DNA of 64,000 nucleotides from Plantago ovata (GCA_028274465.1 CM051458.1:72045766-72109765), one strand, 5' to 3'; shown: positions 1 through 10,955, numbered from the stretch's first letter. Made by a program: numbers and translations. The notes: a model not told the origin generated them from the sequence alone.

Positions 1-348
1 CTGTATTTCATGTCATGATTTACAACGAGTTTATCTGTTCCATGATTAACGTCACAAATTGATTTTACCTTGATTCACGGGATTTGGTCTATTTTACTCC
101 AACGCTAATTGCTTGTTGAAGTAAATAAGAATCTTTTCAGCGATTTTATTCAATCTGACTTTAGCACTTACCTTTTCAAGTAACAAGCCTTGTATTTGCT
201 GAAAGTCCCCCCTTAATCAAATATCTCATATTTCTTTATGGTAAAAGACATTTTTGAGTTCCCGTCTTAGCAAATTATTTTTTATATTGAGATATCCTTA
301 GGTAAAACCTGAGAAGTATTTTTCTCTTTGCTGAGTTTCCGTCTCAGA
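1..348 (-). other. pol to env-like intergenic tract of S1
   Basis: Non-coding. It matches the same tract in S3 (about 20446-20640) and S6 (about 61005-61190). On the minus strand it carries a polypurine block with six G (206-216), resembling the element's primer tract; the counterparts are at 20594-20605 and 61154-61166. Multiple polypurine tracts are a reported Sirevirus trait. No other feature seen. Confidence 0.6.
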
Positions 349-564
349 TTATTCTTTTGATACTTGAATACATGTTTCAGTATCCTTGATTGTCTGAATG
401 GCAGTTTCAGCATCCTTGATTGTCTGAATGGAAGTTTCAGCAATCTTTGAAGTCTTCTTACTGAGTTCCCGTCTCAACAAGTAATCAAGTTTCCTAACAA
501 ATACCCGGTTTGAAGGAATTACTCCCTGAATGCCTGTTTCAGCAACCATATAGTGTACGGTCAT
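349..564 (-). CDS. small conserved ORF between pol and env-like ORF (S1 copy)
   Basis: A 71-residue reading frame. Related frames occupy the same place in S2 (fused, ending 9176), S3 (20630-20929) and S6 (61190-61486). All keep a core reading VFVRKLD (one residue differs in S6) and the repeated phrase AETGIQ or a close variant. The core is encoded by a 17-bp copy of the LTR edge (486-502). No known domain is recognised. The AETGIQ phrase comes from a short DNA repeat that also occurs outside the frame, so the reading frame may be incidental. Confidence 0.35.
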   Translation of the reverse strand: MTVHYMVAETGIQGVIPSNRVFVRKLDYLLRRELSKKTSKIAETSIQTIKDAETAIQTIKDTETCIQVSKE

Positions 565-669
565 CTCTTTTTAGAGAAGTCAATGGAAAGGGACTTTTCA
601 AGGAATACTTTTAAGCAATCATTGGCTTGCTGAATGCCTGTTTCAGCAATCCACCAAATGTATCCCTTT

Positions 670-1146
670 TTATTGAGGTAGTTCAATCAATCCAAGGTTA
701 TACCTTAGCATTGTGAACCTATTATCTGGTAGGGGCTTGGTAAAGATGTCAGCAAGTTGATCATCAGTACCTACGTTTACAACCTCAATGTCTCCTTTTT
801 TCACATGATCTCTAATGAAATGATGTCTAATATCAATGTGTTTTGTCCTTGAGTGGAACTTAGGATTTTGCGTGATAGCAATAGCACTTGTATTATCACA
901 AAAGATTGGTGTTGTCTTTGCAGAAATACCATAATCTCTTAATTGTTGCTGAATCCATAGGATTTGAGTTGTGCAACAACCAGCCGCAATGTATTCAGAT
1001 TCAGTGGATAAATTGGCAACACAGGTTTGCTTCTTGCTGAACCATGATATTAATCTTGTACCTAGAAACTGACAAGTTCCATAAGTGCTTTTTCTATCGA
1101 GAGTTGATCCTCCATGATCAGCATCAGAATAACCAACCAATTCCAA
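670..1146 (-). pseudogene. S1 Copia RNase H domain (pol C-terminus)
   Basis: A 158-residue frame carrying the C-terminal RNase H of a Copia polyprotein, which degrades the RNA strand of the RNA/DNA hybrid during reverse transcription. Visible motifs are SDADHGG near residue 7, STESEY near 47 and DIRHH near 105, followed by ADIFTKPL and a stop at 670-672. The start given is only the first start codon of the open stretch; upstream, pol continues in another frame at about 1147-1388, so a frame break separates RNase H from RT. Confidence 0.9.
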
Positions 1147-2515
1147 TCCAGAATCTTTTGGATACCATAATCAAACATTGACTGTACCTTTGACATATTT
1201 CAGTATCTTAAGTGCCTTTTTGTAGTGTTATTCTCTTGGATCAGATTGGAATCTTGCACACACACAAACATCATACTGAATGTCAGGTCTACTTGTTGTT
1301 AGATACAGCAAGGAACCAATGAGCTTCTTATACATGTGTTCATCAACACTTTTATCTTGTTTAGTATAGCCCAATTTGGTACCAACGCTCATAGGGATCT
1401 TTTCAGGTTTTTCTTCCTCAAGACTTGCAATCCTAGGAAATAATTCAATTTGCCCATCATACTCATTTCAAACTTGTTTGTCAGGAGTTTGGCAAAATCA
1501 TCACAAAGTTGCTTGTCCTTAGATCCAAATATTATGTCATCCACATGAATCTGGACTAAGAGTATTTTACCATCATGGTTCATGGTAAATAAGGTTTTGT
1601 CAACTTCACCTTTCTTGAAACCATTATCCAGCAAGAACTTAGCTAAGGTATCATACAATGCTCTTGGTGCTTGCTTTAGAACATATACAGCTTTCTGAAG
1701 CTTGTATACCATCTTGGTTTCTGAGGGAAGTTCAGAGCCAGGAGTTTGTTCTAAGTAGACTTCTTCCGCAAGTTCACCATTTAGGGATGCACTTTTAACA
1801 TCCATTTGATAAACAATGAAGTCATTGTGAGCAGCAAAGGCTAAGAAAAGTCTAATTGCATCCAATCTTGCAACTAGTGCATAAGACTCATCATAGTCCA
1901 ATCCCTCAGTCTTGTAAGTCTGGTAGTAACCTTGAACAACTAAACGTCCTTTGTTCCTTGTTACTTCTCCAGACTCACTCAGCTTGTTTCCGAACACCCA
2001 CTTTGTACCAATTGCTTTCTTTCCTTCAGCAAGGGGTACAAGTTTCCAGACTTTGTTCCTTTCAAATTGATCCAGTTCTTCTTGAATTGCTTTGATCCAT
2101 TCAGAATGCTTTAAAGATTCTTCTATGGTCTTAGGTTCAATTTCTGAAATAAAGGAAGAGAACAAAGCTTCTACTTCAATGACGTTTGCTTCTTCAGCAA
2201 GTTCTTGATTAGCAGATACTTTGGATATAGTCACTTGGCGTTTGTCAATATCACCAATCATATTCGTAGAGGGATGATCTCTAATCCACTTATTAATAGT
2301 TTTTCTGCTCTTTGGATCTGGATAAGTTTGCGTTTCAGCATGTGACTCTTCAGCATGTACTTATTCAGTACTACTGGTATCTTGTTGTGTCTCTGTTGCA
2401 ATCTGTTCATCAGCAACTGCTTGTTTAGCATTGCTAGTTTGAGGTAACTCGTCAGCAGACACAGGAGGTTGCATAGTTTCAGGAACATCTGGAGCAACCG
2501 CGTCTTTTGCCGGAA
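1147..2515 (-). pseudogene. S1 Copia reverse transcriptase and linker
   Basis: The main frame (1389-2261, 290 aa) holds the Copia RT: W-K-L-V-P at the N-terminal edge, YQMDVKSA around the first catalytic Asp, then HVDDIIFG in place of the usual YVDD box (Tyr to His; the two Asp remain). An extra TYK-like insertion after VQGYYQ and a frame break at about 1430 add to the damage. Upstream (2262-2515) the acidic linker is frame-broken. The linker is joined at about 2512-2516 directly to protease sequence, so no integrase remains. Confidence 0.88.
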
Positions 2516-2898
2516 GACCAATCTACGGTATAGAGACCTCCTGATCTTCTAGCAACCATAATAACCTTCTTTGTCTCAAAGTCAATAAGTTTACATTCAT
2601 CACTTTTGATTTTGATGAAGTAACCTTTGTCAGCGAATTGGCTCATGCTGAAAAGGTTAAACTTAAGATTTTTGACATAAAGAACTCCCGAAATGGTAAT
2701 GCATCCTAACTTCACGTCACCATAACCTTTAGTAGAACCGAAGCCTCCACCAGCAAACCTTATTGTTGGACATTTAGACCACCGTCTATAGTTTATAAGG
2801 TTTTTCTTGTTGCCCGTCATGTGCTTTCCACAACCACTGTCAAAGTGCCAAATTACATTGTTTGTCTCCGTGGCTGAAGTCTGCACAATCAAGAGCAA
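2516..2898 (-). pseudogene. S1 Copia aspartic protease
   Basis: A frame with the Copia protease signature: [13 protein letters not shown] (catalytic Asp-Ser-Gly) followed by a glycine-rich flap-like segment and GYGDVKLG. The enzyme would cut the gag-pol polyprotein. The frame stays in register until YTVDWSS, then runs into linker sequence because of the deletion. Compared with S3, everything from the end of protease through the HHCC zinc region and the integrase core (about 1.1 kb) is missing. Confidence 0.85.
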
Positions 2899-4165
2899 AC
2901 AAGTTAATTATCCAATATTGGATGTCCATTAACATGTTCAAGAAAACGTCCAGTGGAAACCCAAGTCTTGAGTTTTTCAACTTTGACTTGTTTTCTACTT
3001 GCTGAGGAACTAGAGGGCTTAGAACCGAAAACACTTTTGATCATTGCTAATCAAGTCCAATTTCTGATGTGTTGTCTTGCTCGGTTGACCCTTTTGCTGA
3101 ACATACTTTTAACTAAGTTCTTTTCTGGCAAGGTTTCTTCTAGTCCTAGCATTTTGAGTTTTGTCAGAACTCTTAGGTCTGGTTTTGTTCATCTCTTTGA
3201 AGTATATTTGCTGACTTTGCTTATACTCATGAAAGAGTTGACTTTGCTTGGTTTTGAATCCAAGTTCACTTTTCGGAGGTGTTGAGCTTTTGTCTCAACA
3301 ACCTTACTTGATTCAGGTTTGTTCGCAAAGGTCTTCTGATTACTTTTAGTAATCTTGCCTTTAGTCTTGACAAATTACTTTTCAGCAACTTGTTTGGCGG
3401 AATGCTTTATAGCATCTTTTTTCTTAAAAGTTTTGCTTTTCAGCAACCTGTTTTCCTTTTAAAGTCTTGTTACTTTGAGTAGGAACAACGGGCTTTAAGG
3501 TCGTAGGTACTTGATTGCTTATTTCAGCAACCTTAGATTAACCAATCTGATAGAGTTCTGGTTGACCACTATCAGTTGCACGAACAAAGGTGATTGGTGA
3601 ATTGTCTTTACTCAAGATTATAACATCATCACCTTCATACGTTGCACCTAAACCTTCTTTCTGAGATGGGTCTCTCAGATAAGAGTTTAGTTTAGTCAGC
3701 GTGTTACCATCATCAGCATAAGATTTGAAATTGACTTTCATCTTTTTCATTTCTTGTATTTCAGCAAGTAACTTCAGAATTGATGACTGATACTCTTCCA
3801 ATTCTATTGCCATTTGAGAATTCTTCTCTGTAGCTTCAGCAGTTAACTTCTTGAGATGCAATATTTTAGCATCCTTCTTTTCTGACTCAACGCTCAGCAA
3901 GATATACTTTTCAGTAGTTTGCTTAGTCAGAAGTTCAACATTCTGTAGTTTTTCTTGCTGTTTGCTCAGAGTTTTCTCAAATCTTTCGATTTCTCCTTGA
4001 ATTCTATCAAGGTCAATGTCATCTTCACTTTCTGAATCAAAGTCAGAGGTACGACAATTTACCTGACCGGCCATGAGGCAGAATTAGTAGTTTGTCACAT
4101 CTGGATAAGCTTCCATAGATATTCCATAAACATCCTTGCCAATCTCTACATCAAGAGTGGCTTCT
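2899..4165 (-). pseudogene. S1 gag, C-terminal part
   Basis: The best frame is 3538-4074 (178 aa), matching the S3 gag from the stretch after the zinc knuckle to the acidic tail: a Ser/Asp/Glu-rich start, then a long Gln/Glu/Lys/Leu-rich segment with heptad-like spacing (probable coiled coil), then a loop containing PSQKEGLG. A stop at 3538-3540 ends it where S4 remains open. The basic tail at 2899-3537 is frame-broken. The N-terminal gag domain and zinc knuckle are missing because S2 begins at 4166. Confidence 0.8.
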
Positions 4166-5685
4166 TGTTGGTCCCTTTAAACAACAAGAAAAGACTAGAG
4201 GGGGGGGGGGGGTGAATAGTCTTTTCAAACTTTCGTCGTTTAAAAACTTTCTCAGCAAGTGCTTATTACTTTTCAGTAATGAGTTTGCTGATACTTAACT
4301 TTCTCAGCAAGTACTAGTTGCTTTTCAGTAACGAGTTTTACTGGTACTTTAAAAACAGAGTGCGGAAGTCTTTATGCAATAAGTGCTTTTCAGAGAGTGC
4401 TAGTTTCAGCAAGTGAGCAGAGTGACGGTGTACAAACAGTTAAGCTTGCTGAAAACTAAATGCGGTAAAGTAAATCACACAAACACTTTTATAGTGGTAT
4501 CTGAGAGTGGCTTAAACTCTCAACTAATCCACTTTGTCCTTTCTAGGACTGATCCACTAAGATAAGCTTGAGGTTCCTTACAACACCTATCTATAATGAT
4601 TCTTCAGAAACCAAAGCACACTTGCTTCGTTTCCAACCTAACTAGAGAACGAAACCTTGTTCTCCACCAAACTTGGGACACTTAATCAGCAAAACTATGC
4701 TTGATTAATTCCCCCTGAATTTCACGCCTGAAAAAGGGTGTTTATCAGCTAGAGAGGTATGGGATGAGATGACTTGAGTATAACTTATTCAACTATAACA
4801 AGTTATCTAAAGAAACAAAACTTGAAATACTTTTCAGTAAACAAGTTAAGTTGTTTCTAGTGTCAAGACTTGTTCTTGTTCGAAAGAGAGAACACTTAAC
4901 TAATTTCTTAGTCGTGAATGTTCTACTTCTTCACAAGTAGCTTTTGTTTCAAGCTTAAGTCTTGGAACGGATCAATAGGCAGTAAAGAGTATGGAAGATT
5001 GAGAGTTTAATCACAAGTGGGAGTTTGATCACGTTGTTGACACACATCAACTCTTTGCCGGATGACCTCTATTTATAGTGAATCAAGGGAGCCGTTTGAA
5101 TTTCAAATTCTAAGGCTTTGTTCCTTAAGATGTCACTATCTTTCTTTTGTACTTTCAGCAGCGTCCTTCATTTGTCTTCTAGTCTTCATGTTCTTCGTGT
5201 GCTTACTTTGCATTTAATGTTCATTTGAATGGAATTCAAATGTGAACGTTGGAGCCAAAATGCAAGTACTTTTAGCATGGAGGTCACATATGTATTTCAG
5301 CAAGCAGTCAGTCTCAGTTTCAGCAAGCACAACCTACTCTGTCATATAGATTTTCACTTATGCGAGCTGTTGCTGAAATTTCCACTTTCTGAGCAACATG
5401 TGCCATTGTAGATACCATCTTCAGAAATCTTCTTAAGTCTTCAGTCTTCGAATCTTCATGTTTCTGAGCGGTTCTAGTGCTTCAATAGTTCATTTGTAAA
5501 AACAAAGTACATCATCAGCGAACTAAAGCACCTAACTAGTACCTACACTAAGTCTTTAGCAAACGTTCCTCTTTTACAATGTCCTTAAAATTCTAAATTC
5601 CTATCGACCTTAAGAGTACTAGTTACTGGACTTTCCTTAATTTAGCATGGTTAATTGCTCATCAAAATTTAAAAGTTTCCTAACA
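4166..5685 (-). repeat. LTR of S2 (3' LTR)
   Basis: A 1520-bp LTR whose termini read TGTTAGG... and ...CCAACA on the minus strand. It matches the LTRs of S3-S6. The primer tract of S2 follows directly at 5686. Near 4189-4223 a 10-bp inverted repeat encloses a run of 13 G. TTGCTG/CAGCAA motifs are abundant. It has the shortest tandem-repeat tracts among the LTR copies. Confidence 0.92.
5069..5078 (-). promoter_or_regulatory. TATA box of the S2 LTR
   Basis: On the minus strand the site reads CTATAAATAG, a canonical plant TATA box. The same site is kept in S3 (27842-27851), S5 (49184-49193) and S6 (55054-55063), with one change in S4 (47124-47133). It is the likely element promoter. Confidence 0.7.
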
Positions 5686-5727
5686 AATTTCTCCCTTTTT
5701 GATGTTAGCAATCCATGGCTAAATTAA
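5637..5727 (-). promoter_or_regulatory. S2 polypurine tract inside an inverted repeat
   Basis: The polypurine tract (5686-5700, AAAAAGGGAGAAAT on the minus strand) primes plus-strand synthesis and abuts the LTR. The LTR arm at 5637-5667 is an imperfect reverse complement of the internal arm at 5696-5727, with three small indels. The tract and the last LTR bases lie in the loop. The same design is seen in S3 and S6. Confidence 0.75.
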
Positions 5728-5946
5728 TTGATACCCTTTTAGAGGTTTCTGACGTTGAATAAATCAGTTGAATAATGCAAGCATACTTGAATAATAAAAC
5801 AGTAAGCATAAGTTGATTGCATAATCAAAAACCAATAAGAGTCAAAAGCTTATTGCTGATAGTTATCTTTCAGTAAGTTTACAAGAAAGTTCAGAGATAA
5901 CTACAAAAATCAGCAAACAAAACAAACAAAGCTTTTTACAAGGGAC

Positions 5947-8900
5947 TTAAGATATTCCAGCAGAAGATTTCCTCAGAATCTCCCTTACACTTTTCTCAGC
6001 AAGAGCAGAGAATTCAACACAGTCCTTCTCGTAATCTTCAAGTAGCTTACGGACTTCAAGTTGAATAATCCTTGCATTCGTGCAAGCAGTATAATGATGG
6101 TTTTCACCATTAATTTCTTTGTAGTGAATTACCCACAAGTGCATGCCCCAATTCCTTGCATGGAGAAGTTGTGTATCTGAAATTCCCTTGTTGGCATGAA
6201 TCTTTCTTAACTAGAGAAGATCTTCTTCTTGATCCTTCGCAATGAGATAAAAATACTCATAAGGAATCAAGCCATATTTCTTTTTGGACTTCTTGGTTAA
6301 ATGATCACTGTAGTAAGCAACATCTATTTGTTTAATCAAATCGGGCTCTTATTTTAGCTTCTTGCCGATAGAAGTTCTTCTTACTAAGATTTCCAAGTTC
6401 AGCCATTTTGCAGCAATGTTTCTTGGGTAGGGAGGAGGATCCCTCTATTTTCTTTGCACTTTTAATTGAATCCAATTGTACATTTGATTAAGTACAACAG
6501 TTGGAAAGAAATCATTGGCCAAAAGATCTTCCAGCTTTATGATCCAGCAACCATGTAGGTTTCTGATCACATTCTGAGTTGTTTCCTCATTGCTGGTCTT
6601 TGTGTATTCAATGCCAGTGCCAATTGCAATGTTGGCTAGCCTATTTTCTTCCTATCTTTGCCTTCTTCTTCTTGACTTAGCATTTTCTTGATCTCTTGCT
6701 GAAGATCTTGAGTCAGAAGAGAAGTGTTTAAATTGGCCAGAAGGAGTTAAGGCTGAAATAGGCCTAGCTCTTATTGCTTGAGCTATTGTTTGGTCATCAT
6801 CATTATCATCATCTTCATTCAGATTTTGATGACTCTCAGTGTGACCGTATTCTTGAGTTTCAACAGATGTTCTTCTCGTTTTTGGATTTGCTGAACTTCT
6901 CTCAGAATCTGTTTCAGCTCGTTTCTTAGAACTTTGCTCTTTTTCAGCAAGAGGTTCTCTGGAAGGTGGACCAGGCAGTATCAAAAGCGCTTCAGCAGAG
7001 GGTTTCTTTGATCTTGAAGATTTTCTTTGTTTATCTTCCCCATTAGACATGGATTGCATCATCGGTTGGATGTGCAGAGAGAAAAACTCATTGCAATTTT
7101 CAGCAAGAGTACTTAAGCTGTTGTATTTGAGAATTATGCCTTGCTGATCAGCAGTTAGCTTGGACAGTTCTTCTTTAATACAAGTTAAGTTCTCCTCATG
7201 TCTGCGCTAATTGTCGACTTTTTCTTCAATGAAAGCCTGAGCCTTTTTCAATGCACTTTTAGCCAGTTTGAGTGCTTGACTGACATCTTCTTCATAGCTG
7301 TTGTGATGTAGACTGATGTCTTTCTGAGCTATGGTAAGAGAAGTAGTGCGTTTCAGCACAGTAGCCAGTATTTTGCCAATGTCAAGCGGACCCTCAGCAA
7401 GCAATGCATCATCCTCTTCTTGGCATGCTTTGTGAACAACCATTAGTGCCTTTATTCTAGGAGTAAAATCCTCAATGTTAGGGAACGACACTAGAGAGGG
7501 AGTAAGTGAATGAGCTTTGATCTCAGTAGCGAATTGATCATCATTTCTCAGCAAACGACTTCTCTCAGCATCTCCTTCATTAGTTTGGAGAGATGGAGGA
7601 GGAATTGCAACCTTTGTGGGTTCAATTTTTTTGTTAATTCTTCTTCATTTGCTGAGAAGTTAAATAGATCTTCTTCGTCATCAGATTCGTCAAGGCCAGC
7701 AACATTGGTTCCCAAATCTTTAGCTTCAATCACTTGTGGTTGAGTGGTTGCTGAGGGCAACTCTTTTCACCAGTAGTAAGTGGAAGGGAGGAGACTTCCG
7801 TGTTGTTCACTCCTGAAGATTGAGCAATGTCTAGATTCTGCGTAAGTCTAGCATGAATCTGTAGACTATTTTGAAGTGTTGTTTGATAATCTTCATCCAT
7901 TTCTTTATCTTCAAGGTTTGGATCAATGACCTTGGCTTCGAGTAAAGCTAACTCGGCATCAGAAAGCTTAGCTTTGCCTAAGTGCATTTCAGCACGCTTT
8001 CTGGTGTACTCTTCTTCAGTTTCAGCAACTTGTTCAGTTGCTTGAGTACTTGTCTCTGCAGGAGCAGGAGTGGATTCTTGATGCTGACTGTGAGTTTGGT
8101 CAGCTTGCTGATTTTCAGTAACTTGATTTTCAGTCTCAGCAACTGTTATTTTAACTCCACCAGCATCAGGACTAGGACCTTGATTATCATCATCATCGTC
8201 CTTGCTGTCCTTAAAACCTTTTCCTTCATCATTAATTATCACTGGTATCCTTTGGGATATTTTCATCCTCTTCTTGTTCATCATCGTCCGTTAGTATGAC
8301 TAACTCGAGATGTTTGTACATAGCAACACTTGTAACTTCCTATTCTTCATTGATTTTGTGGGGATCAGCCACCACGAGTACAAAGGAACCCTTGAGCATC
8401 ACAGCTTGTTCAGCTGGAGAGGCACTCTTGAATTTTGCTTTCATATTTTCTCTGATTAGAGCAATCAGACTTGAGCTCATTAGCTGAGAATATGTAAGCT
8501 CTTCGGGAAGTATTGAGTGTACAAATGTCTCGAGTCTCAGTAAAGAGATTCGCTTTTTCTCATTGGACAGATGAAGGTGAAGATCAGAGAAATCCATCCT
8601 TCTGTATCGTTGCCAGTTGCTGACAGATTTAGCAACTCTGGTCATGGTATTCTTTTTGAAGTTTGAGTAAAGTTCTTCTGAACTAACTTCAAGATCTTTA
8701 GTGATGTGAAACACTTCAGTGGTCTCCTTTTGAGCCTGAAAGAGAATAAAATTAAGTTCAGGAAGGTTTTGGAAGATAGTTTTAGAGTCTAAAACTGTAT
8801 CATGATTTACATGCTGATGTTCAGCAAGCTCATGTTGCACACTAAGTTGTGTTGGTACTATTTCCATTACTTCAGGAGCTTGAGCAGCATCCTTGAATTG

Positions 8901-9176
8901 TTCATCCTGAAATAATTTTATATTAGATGCAAGTACTAAGTTTTCAAACTTAGTAGATTTACCAAAACTTTCATCTACCTGCTGAACAGGAGTTGTGGAT
9001 TCTGGTGCAGAAGTTTCAGCAATCTTCTGACTTGTATCTTGAGAAGTCTGAATTCCAGTTTCAGCAATCTTCAAATTTTTTCCTTTGCTGAGTACCCGTC
9101 TCAGCAAGTGATCAAGTTTCCTAACAAATACCCGGTTTGAAGGAATTACTTGTTGAATGCCTGTTTCAGCAATCAT
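5947..9176 (-). pseudogene. S2 env-like ORF, heavily broken and fused to the small ORF
   Basis: Pieces in different frames (8340-9176, 7730-8284, 7548-7760, 7207-7554, 6652-7062, 5947-6144) align in order with the env-like ORF of S3. The N-terminal third is missing: at about 9040-9060 the small ORF (with VFVRKLDH and AETGIQ) is joined in frame to the middle of the env-like ORF, starting at a SQDTSQKIAET-like phrase. Kept parts are an acidic Asp-rich tract, a coiled-coil-like region, a basic RRRRQR cluster and the C-terminal domain. The fusion is a deletion product of about 1.5 kb or more. Confidence 0.8.
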
Positions 9177-9289
9177 TTAGTGAACTATCATTTCTTTTTA
9201 GAAGAAATCAGTGGAAGGGACTTTATACATGTAAGCATACTTTGGCTTGCTGAATGCATGTTTCAGCAATCTACCAAATGTATTTCTTA

Positions 9290-9528
9290 CTATTGAGGTA
9301 GTTCAATCAATCCAAGGTTATACCTAAGCATTGCGAACTTATTATCTGGTAGGGGCTTGGTAAAGATGTCAGCAAGTTGATCATCAGTATCTACTTTCAC
9401 AACCTCAATGTCTCCTTTTTCCACATGATCTCTATTGAAATGATGTCTAATATCAATGTGCTTTGTCCTTGAGTGGAACTTAGGATTTTGCGTGATAGCA
9501 ATAGCACTTGTATTATCACAAAATATTG
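9290..9528 (-). pseudogene. S2 pol C-terminal tail (RNase H end)
   Basis: Last part of Copia pol, ending at a TAG stop (9290-9292) after ELPQ, as in S1. It contains the DIRHH-type region and ADIFTKPL. It is cut at 9528 in the middle of the RNase H domain, where homology switches to LTR sequence; the switch predates G1, because G1's target duplication (CGTGC) belongs to the LTR side. Confidence 0.8.
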
Positions 9529-9533
9529 CGTGC

Positions 9534-10938
9534 TGATGAACGTATTTGTGACGCGTTCATCTTGTCTTTTTTACCTTCTTTTGCTATCTTTTAGCCTTGT
9601 TTTTTTGGTTAGTTTTGTATAATAGTGTCACGTTTATTGTTTTCTGCATTTTCAGGCACTTAGGAACGAAATGGCGTTTTTGGAGCTAAAAACGAGTTTT
9701 TTTGATAGAAAATGGCCCCGCTGAAGTTCCTTGATCTCCACGGTTTGTTCGTGAGTGTTTGAGCATCAATAAGCATTGAGAAGGATGAGTCCAAGGCACC
9801 CGAGGGCCGTACAAGAGTAAAAAGATTGAGTTGGAAGACAAAAATCTGCCCAGGCGCCAAGCTAAGCGCCTGGAATAGTGAAGCGCTCCGCTTCATTTTC
9901 CAGGAGTTTTGGCAAAGCAGCCAAGCGAAGCGCTTGGAGGGCCCAAGCGCTTCGCTTGCCAAGCGCTCCGCTTGGCCTCTCCAAGCGGTCCGCTTGGCAG
10001 CGGTTACGTTTTCGGATTTCCCTTCTTAGATCTGATCTTCAGTTACTTTTTGGATACTTTTGAACACCAGCTTCGTTTTGGCAGAGCTCCTAAACCCCAA
10101 AACTGAGAGAAAACTCAGATTACATTGTATTTTAGATTGTATTAAAGGTTTTGGCATAGGATTGCATCCATTGTTTCATCTACGGAGAGGTTTTCATCAA
10201 TACCCACCGATTAGTGACAGCTTGGTGGTAACATTGTATCATTATCTCTTGTCTAGTAGTTTGATTTGATGTATTCTATTTACAATTCATATGATTTGAT
10301 GTCTATGTTGATGAATATGAGTAGCTAAATCCTTTGTGTTGGTGGTAGAATGTAGAATATGCATGCTATGGGTTATGTTTACGCTTACATGAGATTGTGA
10401 TTCAATCTTGCTGCAAATTCCTTCATATGATTCTTAGTTGCCTATAAAATATATTCGAATTGAGTATAGTGACAAACTCTTGGTCAATGAAAGCTATAGG
10501 ATTGTATGTTAGAGATTTGCAGCATGCTAGATAAATGGTGTTAGTGACAAGCACCTCTAAAGTATTTATAGTGGTCTTTTATGATGTGTGTCTTGAAAGT
10601 TACCTAGACGAGTTGCTTAGCAGACTTGATCGAAGGTTTTACGCACTGAACTTGTGAGCATATTCGTAACCCATGCATGTGTATTTGATTTCTACCACCA
10701 ACCGTTTTCCAAACTTGATTACAACAATCTGATTTCGCGTTTCTTTGTTCTAAGAAAGCAATTTTATAAACACTTGAACTCGTTGTCTGAAATAACTAGC
10801 AAAAACCACAAACAAAGCCATGTTAGGTCCCGAGAGAACGACACTCGGGGACAACTTGCCATTGCACTCTTGTTTGTGTAGTGATAAGTGTTCTTTGGCT
10901 TTTTAAACAAATTTAATTGGTGAAAAACGACATCATCA
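9534..10938 (+). repeat. G1 5' LTR
   Basis: LTR of the F1 family. It contains the block AGTGTCACGTTT shared with family F2, a GC-rich palindrome island at 9850-9997, and a TATA-like CTATAAAATA at 10442-10451. Short open frames inside it are repeated in the other LTR and look incidental. Confidence 0.92.
9850..9997. repeat. GC-rich palindrome island in the G1 LTR
   Basis: Six inverted repeats in 150 bp. Three have 7-nt arms and a 3-nt spacer: CCAAGCG/CGCTTGG at 9921-9937, 9959-9975 and 9981-9997 with spacers AAG, CTC and GTC. Two have 6-nt arms (9880-9894 and 9944-9958). One has arms CCAGGCG/CGCCTGG around a 10-nt loop (9850-9873). The same island occurs in the second G1 LTR (about 12914-13059) and both G2 LTRs (36765-36892, about 46223-46358). 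Confidence 0.9.
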
Positions 10939-10941
10939 ATT

Positions 10942-10955
10942 TGGCGCCGTTGCCG
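10942..10955 (+). other. G1 primer-binding site (tRNA-Asp type)
   Basis: TGGCGCCGTTGCCG begins three bases after the LTR end. It complements the 3' end of plant tRNA-Asp. The match stops after 14 nt; in G2 it extends to 18 nt. Confidence 0.85.

Larger units (their letters stand above)
1..4165 (-). mobile_element. S1: Sirevirus-type Ty1/Copia remnant
   Basis: Reading on the minus strand, this stretch holds a C-terminal gag piece, protease, RT, RNase H, a small ORF and the tract that precedes an env-like ORF. That order is typical of Sirevirus-type Copia elements. The 5' half of gag, the primer site and the 5' LTR are absent: at 4165/4166 gag runs straight into the intact terminus of another LTR (S2). 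The env-like ORF and 3' LTR lie beyond the left edge. Several frame breaks and a roughly 1.1 kb deletion make it non-functional. Confidence 0.9.
4166..9528 (-). mobile_element. S2: Sirevirus-type Copia, 3' half
   Basis: From its 3' end (low coordinates) it has a complete 3' LTR, primer tract, env-like ORF remnant, a fused small ORF and the last 80 codons of pol. It stops inside RNase H at 9528, where it abuts a mid-LTR sequence belonging to S3 (now separated by G1). S2 has an intact LTR terminus against S1 gag, consistent with insertion into S1; the expected second target duplication is lost with its 5' half. Confidence 0.85.

Noticed and set aside
4200..4212. Poly-G run as a G-quadruplex
   Set aside because: A single uninterrupted run does not give four separated G tracts; the hairpin with a G loop is better supported.
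9660..10269. Short frames over the palindrome island and the rest of F1 LTRs
   Set aside because: They repeat in every LTR and arise from AAGCG-rich repeats. No start context or domain is seen.
10442..10451. TATA-like CTATAAAATA as the main F1 promoter
   Set aside because: Kept only as a note. It lies some 450 bp after the palindrome island, unlike the tight spacing in F2, and nothing shows which start is used.
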